IMG/VR virus record: IMGVR_UViG_3300021197_001570
Location: 1-25,591 of that record
Reading direction: 5' to 3' (one strand)
Source of the DNA: a virus
DNA: 25,591 nt
Below, piece after piece: positions 6,363 through 13,717 of the stretch (position 1 is the stretch's first letter; every line of letters begins with the position of its first letter). The notes beneath the pieces are model-generated. The model was not told the origin of the DNA and searched no databases. It saw nothing but the letters and a program-made list of their open reading frames with translations. The translations under genes were made by a program, and so were the position numbers.

Positions 6363-7041
6363 TTTTTTTGATCGTCTTTTTGATAAGAGGCTTGATCACC
6401 TTCAGCAGGATGTCTCCTAATGGTTTGGCAAAGATTGCCGCTGTTGTTGCCACTGCCGCAATCGTTGCAGTCGTGACCACAACAGGTGTGCCAGGTAAGT
6501 GGTTGCCGAGGATCGCTGGTATGTCCAACGGGTCGAGCTGTGCTTTGCATTCTCCATCAATCCGCTCATAGCCAATGATCACAGCAGTCTGAAGCTTATT
6601 TTTAGCTCCGATAGGTATTGCGTCTGGTGGCGGACATGGCAACTCCGTGTCTACATTTGGAACGCCAGCAAGTTGGGAGGCTGCTGGTGAAGGGGACTTG
6701 GCCGGTTGCTTCGACTCAACCGGTTTTTCTTTTGGTGCCTCAATAGCTGGCGGCTTAGCTCTCCCATAAGTCAACGTGCCAGGCGTAAAATCCAGCGCGT
6801 CATAACTTGGCATCGTTCCATCGCAAACAACAAAGTTGCCCTTTGGGTCATTGGTGTAAGCGTCTGCGTTGCCGGGCTGTGAATTTCTTGTCTCAACGCA
6901 GCCAGGTATATCTGCGACTGGGAAACCCAGCATTAACGTAATTGGCGGCTCCTGCGGAATGCTTTGCGGTGGGATGCCTCTCCAAGCTGGTATTTCTGGG
7001 ACGTAAACACGCCCCACACCAATCTCAGGTATTTCAGGCAC
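6283..7041 (-). CDS. Cyanophage-conserved Pro-rich membrane-anchored protein
   Basis: This is a 252-residue protein; the start is GTG at 7041, five bases after the previous stop, with no good ribosome site, so coupling is likely. It begins PEIPEIGVGRVYVPEIPAW, followed by QEPPITLMLGFPVADIPGCV, DDPKG-like NDPKGNFVVCDG, a Pro/Lys-rich linker (about 90-125), one membrane helix at about 186-206 (TTATIAAVATTAAIFAKPLG), and a very basic amphipathic tail (LKVIKPLIKKTIKKIKEKL). I recognise this whole architecture from T4-like cyanophages, where it is an uncharacterised conserved protein. The tail could insert into or interact with membrane lipid. The 3' end overlaps the plus-strand gene ending at 6362 by 80 bases. 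Confidence 0.75.
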   Translation of the reverse strand: MPEIPEIGVGRVYVPEIPAWRGIPPQSIPQEPPITLMLGFPVADIPGCVETRNSQPGNADAYTNDPKGNFVVCDGTMPSYDALDFTPGTLTYGRAKPPAIEAPKEKPVESKQPAKSPSPAASQLAGVPNVDTELPCPPPDAIPIGAKNKLQTAVIIGYERIDGECKAQLDPLDIPAILGNHLPGTPVVVTTATIAAVATTAAIFAKPLGDILLKVIKPLIKKTIKKIKEKLGKKVVVESAWQRRKFQRSLKK

Positions 7042-7045
7042 CGAA

Positions 7046-7285
7046 TCAGAACGGTAATTTAGGCGTTTCGATTGCTGGCCCTGTTGCTGATGGCAGTTCA
7101 GGCATTACATCATCAAGCTTGGCTGGCACCATCTGAGTTACAACCTTGGTCAGCTCTAGCGTTAATTCACTCATGTAATACTTTGTCAGCGATGGGATCC
7201 TGGTGTAAAGCACCAACGACCCAACAACCATCGTTCCAGACATTACAAAACCTAGAACGCCAAGCAGGTTAAAAACCTTTTGCAT
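7046..7285 (-). CDS. Small single-helix membrane protein (cyanophage type)
   Basis: A 79-residue protein: one N-terminal membrane helix at about 5-27 (FNLLGVLGFVMSGTMVVGSL), a charged helical middle (YYMSELTLELTKVVTQMVPA), and a Pro-rich end (MPELPSATGPAIETPKLPF). I recall the same arrangement directly upstream of the PEIPEI-type gene in T4-like cyanophages, so the two likely act together. It starts 15 bases downstream of the terminator hairpin of the preceding gene, so transcription must read through or restart there. Function unknown. Confidence 0.7.
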   Translation of the reverse strand: MQKVFNLLGVLGFVMSGTMVVGSLVLYTRIPSLTKYYMSELTLELTKVVTQMVPAKLDDVMPELPSATGPAIETPKLPF

Positions 7286-7300
7286 GATCAGGATCCAAAG

Positions 7301-7335
7301 AAAAACCTCCCTTGCTGTGTGAGATCAAGGGAGGT
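7301..7335 (-). terminator. Intrinsic terminator after the outer-membrane-like gene
   Basis: A perfect 10-base-pair stem, ACCTCCCTTG (7305-7314) and CAAGGGAGGT (7326-7335), with an 11-base loop is followed on the minus strand by a run of T (the A run at 7301-7305). It lies 28 bases after the stop of the 7364-7726 gene. The shape is that of a Rho-independent terminator reading on the minus strand. Confidence 0.85.
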
Positions 7336-7363
7336 GCAGTTGCTCTTCCGGCTAAATGCTAGC

Positions 7364-7726
7364 TCAGAATGAGTACTTGAGGCCAAGCTTGGAACCCCAG
7401 CTAAATTCGTCGCCAGTTACGCCGCTGAGTTCTCCGTAGAAACTAACGTTTTCAGCAACTTCTACTGATCCACCGAATTTACCGGCAAACTCAACTTCGT
7501 TCTCGGAACCGTTTGGCATCAGGATTGCAGGGCCGCCTTGGATAAACCAGGAATAAGCGCCTTCACCGCCTTCATAGCCAACGTCAAGATTCAGCGCACC
7601 ACCTAAATAGTCGTCGCCAACAGTTGCACCGTTAAATTCTGGGTTCAGGTAAGGACCAGCGAGGGCAGACGTTGGTGCCAATGCAACTGCCGTAGCGGCT
7701 GCAGAAAGAACAAAAGACTTGATCAT
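7364..7726 (-). CDS. Small outer-membrane beta-barrel-like secreted protein
   Basis: This is a 120-residue protein with a signal peptide (IKSFVLSAAATAVALAPTSA, cleavage after ALA at 23). The mature part alternates hydrophobic and polar residues with many Gly: ALNLDVGYEGGEGAYSWFIQ, GGPAILMPNGSENEVEFAGK, NVSFYGELSGV. It ends in SKLGLKYSF, with a C-terminal Phe as in outer-membrane barrels recognised by the Bam machinery. At about 97 mature residues it could form only a minimal barrel of about six to eight strands. I recall similar proteins in cyanophages. It has its own terminator and a dyad upstream, so it may be expressed separately, perhaps to alter the infected cell's surface. Role inferred. 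Confidence 0.7.
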   Translation of the reverse strand: MIKSFVLSAAATAVALAPTSALAGPYLNPEFNGATVGDDYLGGALNLDVGYEGGEGAYSWFIQGGPAILMPNGSENEVEFAGKFGGSVEVAENVSFYGELSGVTGDEFSWGSKLGLKYSF

Positions 7727-7758
7727 TTTTAGAAGAGGATAGGTTTCCTTGCACCAGA

Positions 7759-7775
7759 TTAACTGGCCCAGTCAA
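7759..7775. promoter_or_regulatory. 17-base near-palindrome upstream of the outer-membrane-like gene
   Basis: TTAACTGG and CCAGTCAA flank a single C, with one mismatch across the dyad. It lies 33 bases before the ATG at 7726, in the 71-base gap that follows the 7798-8004 gene. It could be an operator. It lacks a T run, so it is not a terminator. I saw no convincing -35/-10 pair with correct spacing, although the minus strand has TTGACT within the dyad. Confidence 0.3.
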
Positions 7776-7797
7776 TGGACGGTTTTGAATGTGTTCT

Positions 7798-8004
7798 TCA
7801 GTTCTCATCCGTTCCAGGGAACGTTGAAAAGTGCTTCTTGTGTAGTCCGGTGTAAAGACCACGCCTTGGATGATCAGCTTTATCGCGACCTTCAAGCTTG
7901 TAAAGCATGTCGAGCCAGACATTGCGGTTGTTCATTGCTTCAAGATCTTCTGCCCCTGGCTTGCAAGGAATCAGTGGATCAGGTCTAGCAGTCACGTCGC
8001 TCAT
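7798..8004 (-). CDS. Small conserved cyanophage-type protein, unknown function
   Basis: A 68-residue protein if started at the ATG at 8004 (MSDVTARPDPLIPCKPGAED); the frame is open to 8031 with other ATG codons. The core (DPLIPCKPGAEDLEAMNNRN, then VWLDMLYKLEGRDKADHPRR and GLYTGL) is one I recall in small cyanophage proteins of unknown function. The spacing of Tyr/Trp/Leu suggests a compact helical fold. It overlaps the end of the 7985-8089 microprotein by 20 bases, so coupling is likely. Confidence 0.7.
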   Translation of the reverse strand: MSDVTARPDPLIPCKPGAEDLEAMNNRNVWLDMLYKLEGRDKADHPRRGLYTGLHKKHFSTFPGTDEN

Positions 8005-8089
8005 CCTCATAAAGGTCATCATCTGGATCAAAGGCTAAGACAAGGGTTGTTAGTACAACCCCAGCTAGCACCCCAAAAGCAAAGGTCAT
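7985..8089 (-). CDS. 34-residue single-helix membrane microprotein
   Basis: An ATG at 8089 overlaps the stop of the upstream 8086-8592 gene as ATGA and opens 34 codons ending at TAG 7985-7987. The product has one membrane helix at about 3-20 (FAFGVLAGVVLTTLVLAF) followed by a strongly acidic tail (DPDDDLYEDERRDC). The overlap type, clear topology and lack of any other frame filling 8005-8085 support coding. Possible roles are a lysis or membrane-modulating peptide; this is a guess. It is easily missed because of its size. Confidence 0.55.
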   Translation of the reverse strand: MTFAFGVLAGVVLTTLVLAFDPDDDLYEDERRDC

Positions 8090-8592
8090 GAAGGCTTAGT
8101 CGGCCAAGTCATCGTATGCGGAAAACCATCTGCTGACGGTAAATCGCGTAACGCTTGCCTATACGTTTTCATTGCAGCGGCAATGTTCGTTCCAGTCTCT
8201 TTTGCCATAACAACAACCCAGTCAGTCTCAGCAATAAGCCTGTCACGCTCTTTACGAACAGATCTGGCAGCATTTGCATCAACGCTTGCTCTATATGCCG
8301 CTTCGTTGTCGGCTGCTGTCGTTACGTTGCCCTCGTCATCAGTTGTGTCAGCAAAAACAGGACCGGCAATGAACTTGGTAAACCATTGCCCACTAACCTC
8401 TTCAACACCACTACGGGTGCTGACGCCATAAGGAGCAGTGACAGTTGCCGCCGCTCCATTCAAAACAGCGTCATAGCCAAAACTGTTTAAGACCTCTGTT
8501 GTGATCTGTTTTGGGAAGCTGGTGTTTGGGTACTCAGCTTTGAACTGACTGACAGTAGTGACAGCGCCTGTGGAGCGGTTGCGGATTTCCAT
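8086..8592 (-). CDS. Phage tail fibre/tail assembly-type protein (Phage_tail_APC-like C-terminus)
   Basis: A 168-residue protein. The N-terminus is MEIRNRSTGAVTTVSQFKAE, followed by NTSFPKQITTEVLNSFGYDA, a pattern seen at the start of many phage fibre-accessory proteins. The C-terminal 60 residues, with RKERDRLIAETDWVVVMAKE, then YRQALRDLP and a final FPHTMTWPTKP, match the tail assembly chaperone/APC-like domain (ERD.L...TDW..YR..LR..P..FP..V.WP..P). Such proteins are encoded beside fibre genes and may help fibre folding or attachment. It lies directly after the 647-residue fibre-region gene and is coupled to the microprotein by ATGA. Confidence 0.75.
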   Translation of the reverse strand: MEIRNRSTGAVTTVSQFKAEYPNTSFPKQITTEVLNSFGYDAVLNGAAATVTAPYGVSTRSGVEEVSGQWFTKFIAGPVFADTTDDEGNVTTAADNEAAYRASVDANAARSVRKERDRLIAETDWVVVMAKETGTNIAAAMKTYRQALRDLPSADGFPHTMTWPTKPS

Positions 8593-8594
8593 GA

Positions 8595-10538
8595 TTAGGC
8601 AATGGCGAGGAAAATGTAAGTGCCGCCAGTTGCATTAAGAGCAGCAGGGGCTGACGCAGTAACTGTAAAGCCGGTAGTAAGCGGATCGATATAATCAGTA
8701 TTTGTTACTTGAGGTACAGCGTCATCTAAAACTAGGTAAGGGTCATTACCACTTACAATGCCTCGCGTTGTATCCCAAACGTACCAATTACCACCAGGGC
8801 TATTTGTGCGTTTAATCAAGATAAATCTTGCACCTGCAGCAAACCCACAGTTAACGTCAACCGCGTTGCTTGAATAACCGCTGTAACTGCCTACTTTACT
8901 AATACCGGGTAGGGTCGCGAATAGGTAGGCAACAAAATCTCCCGCTGTCACCCAACCAGTACCAGTAGCATAACCAACAGTAAAGTTATTGGCATTTGGG
9001 GCTGTTGGGGATGAACTTGTCCCCCAAGCATTACTTGTAGCTGATGCATCACCAGAATCATTTAATACTAATTTTTGAGTTAAAGGATTAGTTAAAGCAT
9101 CACTATAAACATACCATTGAGTACTGCCAGTTCTTCGCTTTACAAGCATTAACTCAGGGGTTACACCTAAATTATGAGGAACAGTTTGAGAGTCGGAGTT
9201 GCCAGTAACTGTCCCGCTATATGCAACTACATCCATGAAACCAGGGGCACGTTTGAACATGTAAGAGAGAAAATTGTTATTAATTCCCTTTCCGTAGCCA
9301 GCCATAGAATCCCAAACTGTATCGTTATCAGTGGATTCGTTAACAGCTGAAGACGTAAACAAAGCTCGCTTTCCTTGTAGTCTTGAGAGTGCTCGGTGAT
9401 CGTTTCCATTCAGGGCAGGCGAGCAGCGAATCGCAAAATCAACAGGAAATACACTGTTAAAACATGGAATAGTAGAAGAGTCATCCCCGTAATCTATAGC
9501 AAACACTTCCGCCCCAGTTTCAGGCGGCTTATTAGGACGGCGGATTGCCATGTAGACGTATTGTTGACCACTGTCCCCGGAATCACTATTCCAGTCAAAA
9601 CCTGTGCTAGTAATTCTATATTTGGATATACCACCTTCTGCATCAGCTGAGTCAGCCTTTAAACTTCGAGGATCATTAGATGCTGTAAAACCTCTCATAG
9701 TATCCATCATGTACCATGAGCCTGAGCCATTGGTTCGTTTTACCATTACCCACTGAGGTTCAAATCCTAAATTAATATTTACGCCCGAAGAACTTCCCGT
9801 ATAACTCCCACATTTAATAATACTTTCATCCTCATCCGTGCCAAACTGTGCGTCGTCATGAGCAAAGACGTAGGCGACGTAATTATAGAATCCATTCGTG
9901 CCATTATTATTAGCAAGAGTAAAATGAGTGGATGTTGGTGTTGTACTGTTCCAGACAGTAACTCCAGTATTTTCTGCATTGGTACTATTTAAAAGTAAGT
10001 ATTTGGTGCTACCAAGAGACCTATGATAAACATGCCAACTTTCACTAGAAGTGTTATAGGCTTTTACGATAATCATACCCGGAACACTGCCGAGTGAATG
10101 AGGAATTTGTCTACCAACTACATCATTTCCCACCCAAGTAACTACATCAAAGAAACCAGGCGCTTTGCGGAATGTCCAGGAGACAATGTCTTCATTATTA
10201 TTATTAGTTCCACTATCAGTTCCAACTGAAAATCCATTTGAATTAAAGGCACTAAATCTAGCAGTGCTAAGAAACTGAGCATTTGCGGAATCAGATCTAA
10301 GCGTCTGACCAGCACCTCTTTCAGTATCGTTAAGTACGTGATCTTGATAACCATTATCTCTATTTTTTATCCAAACTAAACCACCTTCGCCTGCTAAATC
10401 AATTCCATTATTTATACTACGGGCTGTTCCATTGCCAGTATATACAAACGTACTAAAAACATCATCAACGTAAACCTTGCTTCCGCCACCTGCTGCGCCA
10501 GACGCTCCAGCAAGAATGCTGCTTCCAATAACGCTCAT
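8595..10538 (-). CDS. Large fibre-region structural protein with internal duplication (DUF7483-like)
   Basis: A 647-residue protein from the ATG at 10538, which overlaps the previous stop as ATGA. The open frame runs back to 10670, but that part is out-of-frame coding of the gene upstream. The N-terminus is a short Gly/Ala-rich linker (SSILAGASGAAGGGS). Two copies of a unit follow, about 305 residues apart: RKAPGFFDVVTWVG at about 124 and KRAPGFMDVVAYSG at about 429, then GSYTGSSSGVNINLGFEP at 244 and GSYSGYSSNAVDVNCGFA at 550, each followed by KRTN...WY..DT.RG. These units resemble DUF7483 repeats that I recall in phage fibre regions of marine viruses. Probably a virion-exposed beta-rich host-recognition protein. 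Confidence 0.7.
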   Translation of the reverse strand: MSVIGSSILAGASGAAGGGSKVYVDDVFSTFVYTGNGTARSINNGIDLAGEGGLVWIKNRDNGYQDHVLNDTERGAGQTLRSDSANAQFLSTARFSAFNSNGFSVGTDSGTNNNNEDIVSWTFRKAPGFFDVVTWVGNDVVGRQIPHSLGSVPGMIIVKAYNTSSESWHVYHRSLGSTKYLLLNSTNAENTGVTVWNSTTPTSTHFTLANNNGTNGFYNYVAYVFAHDDAQFGTDEDESIIKCGSYTGSSSGVNINLGFEPQWVMVKRTNGSGSWYMMDTMRGFTASNDPRSLKADSADAEGGISKYRITSTGFDWNSDSGDSGQQYVYMAIRRPNKPPETGAEVFAIDYGDDSSTIPCFNSVFPVDFAIRCSPALNGNDHRALSRLQGKRALFTSSAVNESTDNDTVWDSMAGYGKGINNNFLSYMFKRAPGFMDVVAYSGTVTGNSDSQTVPHNLGVTPELMLVKRRTGSTQWYVYSDALTNPLTQKLVLNDSGDASATSNAWGTSSSPTAPNANNFTVGYATGTGWVTAGDFVAYLFATLPGISKVGSYSGYSSNAVDVNCGFAAGARFILIKRTNSPGGNWYVWDTTRGIVSGNDPYLVLDDAVPQVTNTDYIDPLTTGFTVTASAPAALNATGGTYIFLAIA

Positions 10539-11008
10539 GAGTAAGCCAGAGTTACAACAGAATGAATTGAGCCTGTGGTGCGAACAATGTAATCCAAACG
10601 ATCCACCGAACTGGCAGCAGTGCTTAACGTTGGCGGCGTTCCACCAGCCCAGTCCCAGTAACTTTCCCAAGTAATAGTCCGCGATCCAGTGCCGTCTTGC
10701 ACTAAAAAGATTGATCCGGATTGACCAGCTACAAGGTTTGTTGGGTTAGCAAGCGTCAAGTTTTCGCCCAACGTCAACGTGAAATTATTACTTGCCGCAA
10801 AATCAGGCGTTACCGTCGAACCACTTGTCAGCGTTGTAATCTCACCGCGTTGGCTAGCGGTAAACGTCTGCGCTACATCAGTCTTTGCAGTGTCAGCGTC
10901 AAACCCCTGAACAGTGCTGCCAATAGCAGTTGAATCCAAGACGTTGTCAACTGTGACCGTCTTGGTGCTGGTCGTAATCGAATCGACCTTTACCGTTCCA
11001 AACGCCAT
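10535..11008 (-). CDS. Fibre-like structural protein
   Basis: A 157-residue protein. It begins AFGTVKVDSITTSTKTVTVD, a motif common at the N-terminus of cyanophage fibre-region proteins. The stretch AQTFTASQRGEITTLTSGST, then LTLGENLTLANPTNLVAGQS and GSIFLVQDGTGSRTITW, repeats a beta-strand module that I know from many marine phage fibres. It ends DYIVRTTGSIHSVVTLAYS. Likely a trimeric beta-rich fibre or adhesin segment. It is coupled to the following gene by ATGA and separated from the gene before it by 33 bases. Confidence 0.7.
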   Translation of the reverse strand: MAFGTVKVDSITTSTKTVTVDNVLDSTAIGSTVQGFDADTAKTDVAQTFTASQRGEITTLTSGSTVTPDFAASNNFTLTLGENLTLANPTNLVAGQSGSIFLVQDGTGSRTITWESYWDWAGGTPPTLSTAASSVDRLDYIVRTTGSIHSVVTLAYS

Positions 11009-11041
11009 TGCTAGGCCAGCCGTAGGGCAATTACACCAACA

Positions 11042-11497
11042 TTAGCTGACCAGTCCTAGCTGGGCACGTCCATCGTCAGAAAGTTGACCCTTAATGGCTT
11101 CAAGCTCTTCTGCTGTCGAAACAGTCGCTATAAGGTCAGCATCAGCTTGCGACAAATTAAAGCGTGTTGATACCTGCCAAGACGTACTGCTTTCGTCCCA
11201 CCCATGAACCTGAGTAGCTGTATCCACAGGCTTAGCTATTGGAGCCTCCCATGCTGCAGTTTCGCTATTTAAAATCCAGCTAGCAAATGGTTTGGCATAA
11301 ATGAATGCGTCTAAAGTCTCTGAATACGTCATTCCCACACCTGCAAATCTTTTGCGTTGCGACCCGTCACGGAACGTTTCAACACATCGCTTGCCAAATA
11401 CTGACTCATAGTGCGCTTTACTTTCTTCAGAATTACCAGAAGCAGTAACGACTTGCTCTACTAAATTCTCAGCTGAGATAATTGCGTAATACTTCAT
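11042..11497 (-). CDS. Fibre-accessory protein, unknown function
   Basis: A 151-residue protein. Motifs are KYYAIISAENLVEQVVTASG, FRDGSQRKRFAGVGMTYSET, LDAFIYAKPFASWILNSETA and AWEAPIAKPVD. The pattern (N..RK.FAG.G.TY....DAFI...P..SW.L......W..P...P) is common in marine phage proteins beside fibre genes, annotated as fibre, fibre assembly or hypothetical. A helical C-terminal region (SQADADLIATVSTAEELEAI) follows. Its ATG overlaps the previous stop (ATGA). I infer a role in fibre assembly or as a virion adaptor; there is no direct proof. Confidence 0.65.
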   Translation of the reverse strand: MKYYAIISAENLVEQVVTASGNSEESKAHYESVFGKRCVETFRDGSQRKRFAGVGMTYSETLDAFIYAKPFASWILNSETAAWEAPIAKPVDTATQVHGWDESSTSWQVSTRFNLSQADADLIATVSTAEELEAIKGQLSDDGRAQLGLVS

Positions 11498-12525
11498 GGG
11501 GATGTGAATGAGAGAGTTCCCGAACCAGCAGTAATTGAGCTGACTTTGTCAGTTCCGTCTGTGGTCGTGGAAATTGTCAAACCGCCGCCTGGGTTTGTCA
11601 ATGAAAATGTATTTGGATAACGCAAAATTACAATGCCATTGCCTCCAGCGTTTGAGCTATTTCCACCTTCACCGCCGCCGCCAATAGAGGAGCTGCCTGA
11701 CCCTGTAGGCATAGCTGGTAATGTTCCACTTCCAATCCCTCGCCCTGAACCCCCTGCCGCTCTTATTACGCTAGTTCCGGTAATTGATGATGCCAATCCA
11801 GCACCGCCCACGCCGGAGGTACTACTACTGCCATGTTGGCCGATAGCCCCAGCGCCACCACCACCAGCGCCTCTAATCCTCTCGGGATAACACCATGAAC
11901 CGCCAAATGCACTACACATGCTTGGGTTGCCGACAACAGCGTAAACCTGACCTCCATCATGACCTTGGAGAAGCGTGCCGTCGCCTTGGGGCCAAACGTT
12001 GCTACCAGTAGGGCCATCATATCCGCCACCACCCCCTGAGCCACCATCGCCACCTCCACCATCGGCTGCACTGGTGTTGTCTTCGTCACCACCACGACCG
12101 CCGCCTATAGCAATTAAAGATATGCTTGCGCCATCGATAGCAGTACCGGTTAAAGAGCTGTTGCTTCCGTTTGTAGCCTCTGCGCCACCTGCCCCGACAG
12201 TCACCGAATAGTTAAGTAGTGTTCCTAATGAAAGTGCGTTCAAGGAAGTAGAGTTTCTGCCGCTATTCTCTGACCCATAAGAATTTAAGTATCCTCCAGC
12301 GCCACCACCTGATTCAGCAGTAAAATTGTTAGACTGATTGGACCCATCATCTCCGCCGCCTCCACCGCCTGCAATAATTAAAAAATCTGTTAAAACAGTG
12401 ATTGCTTTATGCGTCGGCCAAATATTATCAAAACGACTATTAAATACCTGATTGACGCTCCAAACTCCCCCAGCCAACGTTAAGGTTGTAACGTTGCTTT
12501 TGCCAATAACACCACCATTTGACAT
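11494..12525 (-). CDS. Glycine-rich fibre/adhesin
   Basis: A 343-residue protein with extreme Gly content between residues about 50 and 290. It has runs such as IIAGGGGGGDD, GGGAGGYLNSYG, IGGGRGGDEDN, DGGGGDGGSGGGGGYDGPTG and AGGGGAGAIGQHGSSS, with spaced motifs LLNYSVTVGAGG. It ends FSLTNPGGGLTISTTTDGTD and AGSGTLSFTSP. This is the composition of polyglycine-helix receptor-binding tips (as in T4-like gp38 adhesins) and of the glycine-rich domain found in marine phage fibres. Host-surface recognition is likely. High Gly codon repetition makes this gene prone to length change. It overlaps neighbours by TAATG (upstream) and ATGA (downstream). Confidence 0.75.
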   Translation of the reverse strand: MSNGGVIGKSNVTTLTLAGGVWSVNQVFNSRFDNIWPTHKAITVLTDFLIIAGGGGGGDDGSNQSNNFTAESGGGAGGYLNSYGSENSGRNSTSLNALSLGTLLNYSVTVGAGGAEATNGSNSSLTGTAIDGASISLIAIGGGRGGDEDNTSAADGGGGDGGSGGGGGYDGPTGSNVWPQGDGTLLQGHDGGQVYAVVGNPSMCSAFGGSWCYPERIRGAGGGGAGAIGQHGSSSTSGVGGAGLASSITGTSVIRAAGGSGRGIGSGTLPAMPTGSGSSSIGGGGEGGNSSNAGGNGIVILRYPNTFSLTNPGGGLTISTTTDGTDKVSSITAGSGTLSFTSP

Positions 12526-12863
12526 TATGTAATCTCCAATGCACTGACTGTTACTTCAAGGTCGTTTGCAGCAGAAGCAGTTGCTCTCAACTTTTGCGAT
12601 TGTTTCATAATAACTTTGTTCGCGACTATCTCCAAAGAGGCATCGGCTGGAACAGAAACTGTACTGACTAAAGTGCTTAGAACTGCATCACTGCCGTCTG
12701 TCAACGTAATTGTAATTCCTGCATTGGAACTGCCATCAACGTTAGCGACTAGACAACTCAATACGATTGCTCGGTCTGTTGCCGCACCGGTTGGTGCTTG
12801 GTATAAATCTGTCGCATTTGTCGTCGTTAGTTTGACGGATGCGTTGTTAAAAGTTTCAGCCAT
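12525..12863 (-). CDS. Small beta-rich virion-type protein
   Basis: A 112-residue protein. It reads AETFNNASVKLTTTNATDLY, then APTGAATDRAIVLSCLVANV, DGSSNAGITITLTDG, TVSVPADASLEIVANKVIMK, and ends LEVTVSALEIT. The alternating pattern and the 'ANVDGS..A.I.I...D' and 'VPADASL' motifs are ones I recall from small structural proteins of cyanophages (probably beta-sandwich). Its exact place in the particle is unknown. It sits in the fibre block between two fibre genes, with TAATG coupling to the next. Confidence 0.65.
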   Translation of the reverse strand: MAETFNNASVKLTTTNATDLYQAPTGAATDRAIVLSCLVANVDGSSNAGITITLTDGSDAVLSTLVSTVSVPADASLEIVANKVIMKQSQKLRATASAANDLEVTVSALEIT

Positions 12864-12867
12864 GAGA

Positions 12868-13074
12868 TCAACCTAACGCAATAGCAAGTCCAAGGCTCAC
12901 CCCAGCAGCTGGAACCGATATTGTCGTAAACGACAAGCCGCCTGACCCGTCAGTCGTCAAAACTTGGCCATTCGTTCCGTTCCCGTTTGGCAGCGTCAGT
13001 GTGTTGTCAGCTGCTGTAGCAGGTGCCGCAAGCTCTACATAGCCTGTGGTCTGTCCTTTTAGTCGCAGTGCCAT
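12868..13074 (-). CDS. Short fibre module protein
   Basis: A 68-residue protein from the ATG at 13074, which shares one base with the previous stop (TAATG). The product ALRLKGQTTGYVELAAPATA, followed by ADNTLTLPNGNGTNGQVLTT and DGSGGLSF, is a repeat module that elsewhere appears inside large phage fibres. Here it is a free-standing gene ending VPAAGVSLGLAIALG. It may be a split-off segment of a fibre or an independent trimeric piece. The TNGQVLT.G...G.. motif also occurs in the neighbouring 13074-13685 product, pointing to shared origin. Confidence 0.6.
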   Translation of the reverse strand: MALRLKGQTTGYVELAAPATAADNTLTLPNGNGTNGQVLTTDGSGGLSFTTISVPAAGVSLGLAIALG

Positions 13075-13685
13075 TAGACAACCACCCAAAAACTATTTGC
13101 AGGCACTGTAATGGTTGCCGCTGCATTAATACTAAGCGGGCCAGCAGAAATCACATTCTTTCCAGTAGCAATCGTATAAGTCGTTGTGACCGTGTTGTCA
13201 TGCTCTAAAGCCCATTCGTCTGATCCACCACCAGTAGCCCCACCGCCAGCTGCTGTTGCCCAAGTAATCGCACCTGATGGCCCACCACTTGTTAAAACTT
13301 GACCGCTTGTACCGTAATTCGCTCCACCAACACCAATTTGACCAGCAGGCCCAACACGAAACCTTTCAGCGTTTTCGGTCGTAACTTTAAAGTGGCCATC
13401 CGAACCAGTGTCAACAACCTCAGCTTCCGTATCGCCTTCAACAATCTTGTCGGTGTCTGCAGCAGTTCCGTTTGAAGCTGCCGTAATTCGACCTTTAGCA
13501 TCAACAGTAATACTGCTTAGCGTGTAGCTCCCGGCAGTAACAGCAGTGTCTGATAAGCCGGTCGTGACCAGATTGACAACAGTAGCTTTTTTCGTTTGGT
13601 TGTTGAGCGTGTCAACAATTGGCACAACGTCTGAACCTTGAACAGATACCAGTTCGGTTAGTTCTGAAATCTTGGTATTTGCCAT
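13074..13685 (-). CDS. Fibre-like structural protein
   Basis: A 203-residue protein. The N-terminus is ANTKISELTELVSVQGSDVV, then PIVDTLNNQTKKATVVNL, a 'SELTE......D.IPIVD....TKK.T..NL' attachment motif common to cyanophage fibre proteins. In the middle are LSSITVDAKGRITAASNG, GHFKVTTENAERFRVGPAGQ and GTSGQVLTSGG. The C-terminus carries ALEHDNTVTTTYTIATGKNV and ITVPANSFWVVV. Likely a trimeric fibre or whisker subunit in the virion. Neighbours on both sides are fibre genes, and a 32-base gap separates it from the gene before it. Confidence 0.7.
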   Translation of the reverse strand: MANTKISELTELVSVQGSDVVPIVDTLNNQTKKATVVNLVTTGLSDTAVTAGSYTLSSITVDAKGRITAASNGTAADTDKIVEGDTEAEVVDTGSDGHFKVTTENAERFRVGPAGQIGVGGANYGTSGQVLTSGGPSGAITWATAAGGGATGGGSDEWALEHDNTVTTTYTIATGKNVISAGPLSINAAATITVPANSFWVVV

Positions 13686-13717
13686 AGCGCCTCAGACTTT
13701 TCCTGATATTACTGGCA

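Noticed and set aside
6355-6385. T run after the stop at 6362 as a terminator for the plus-strand genes
   Set aside because: No stable hairpin precedes it, and the bases code for the Lys-rich tail of the minus-strand gene.
7632-7988. Cys-rich frames on both strands between the outer-membrane-like gene and its upstream neighbour
   Set aside because: They overlap two recognised genes, show no motif and have no ribosome site.
10539-10670. 44-residue extension of the 8595-10538 protein
   Set aside because: Cys/His-rich sequence unlike the rest, fully inside the 10535-11008 gene; the ATG at 10538 uses the usual ATGA junction.
11633-12211. Proline-rich plus-strand frames
   Set aside because: They mirror the Gly codons of the glycine-rich adhesin on the other strand.
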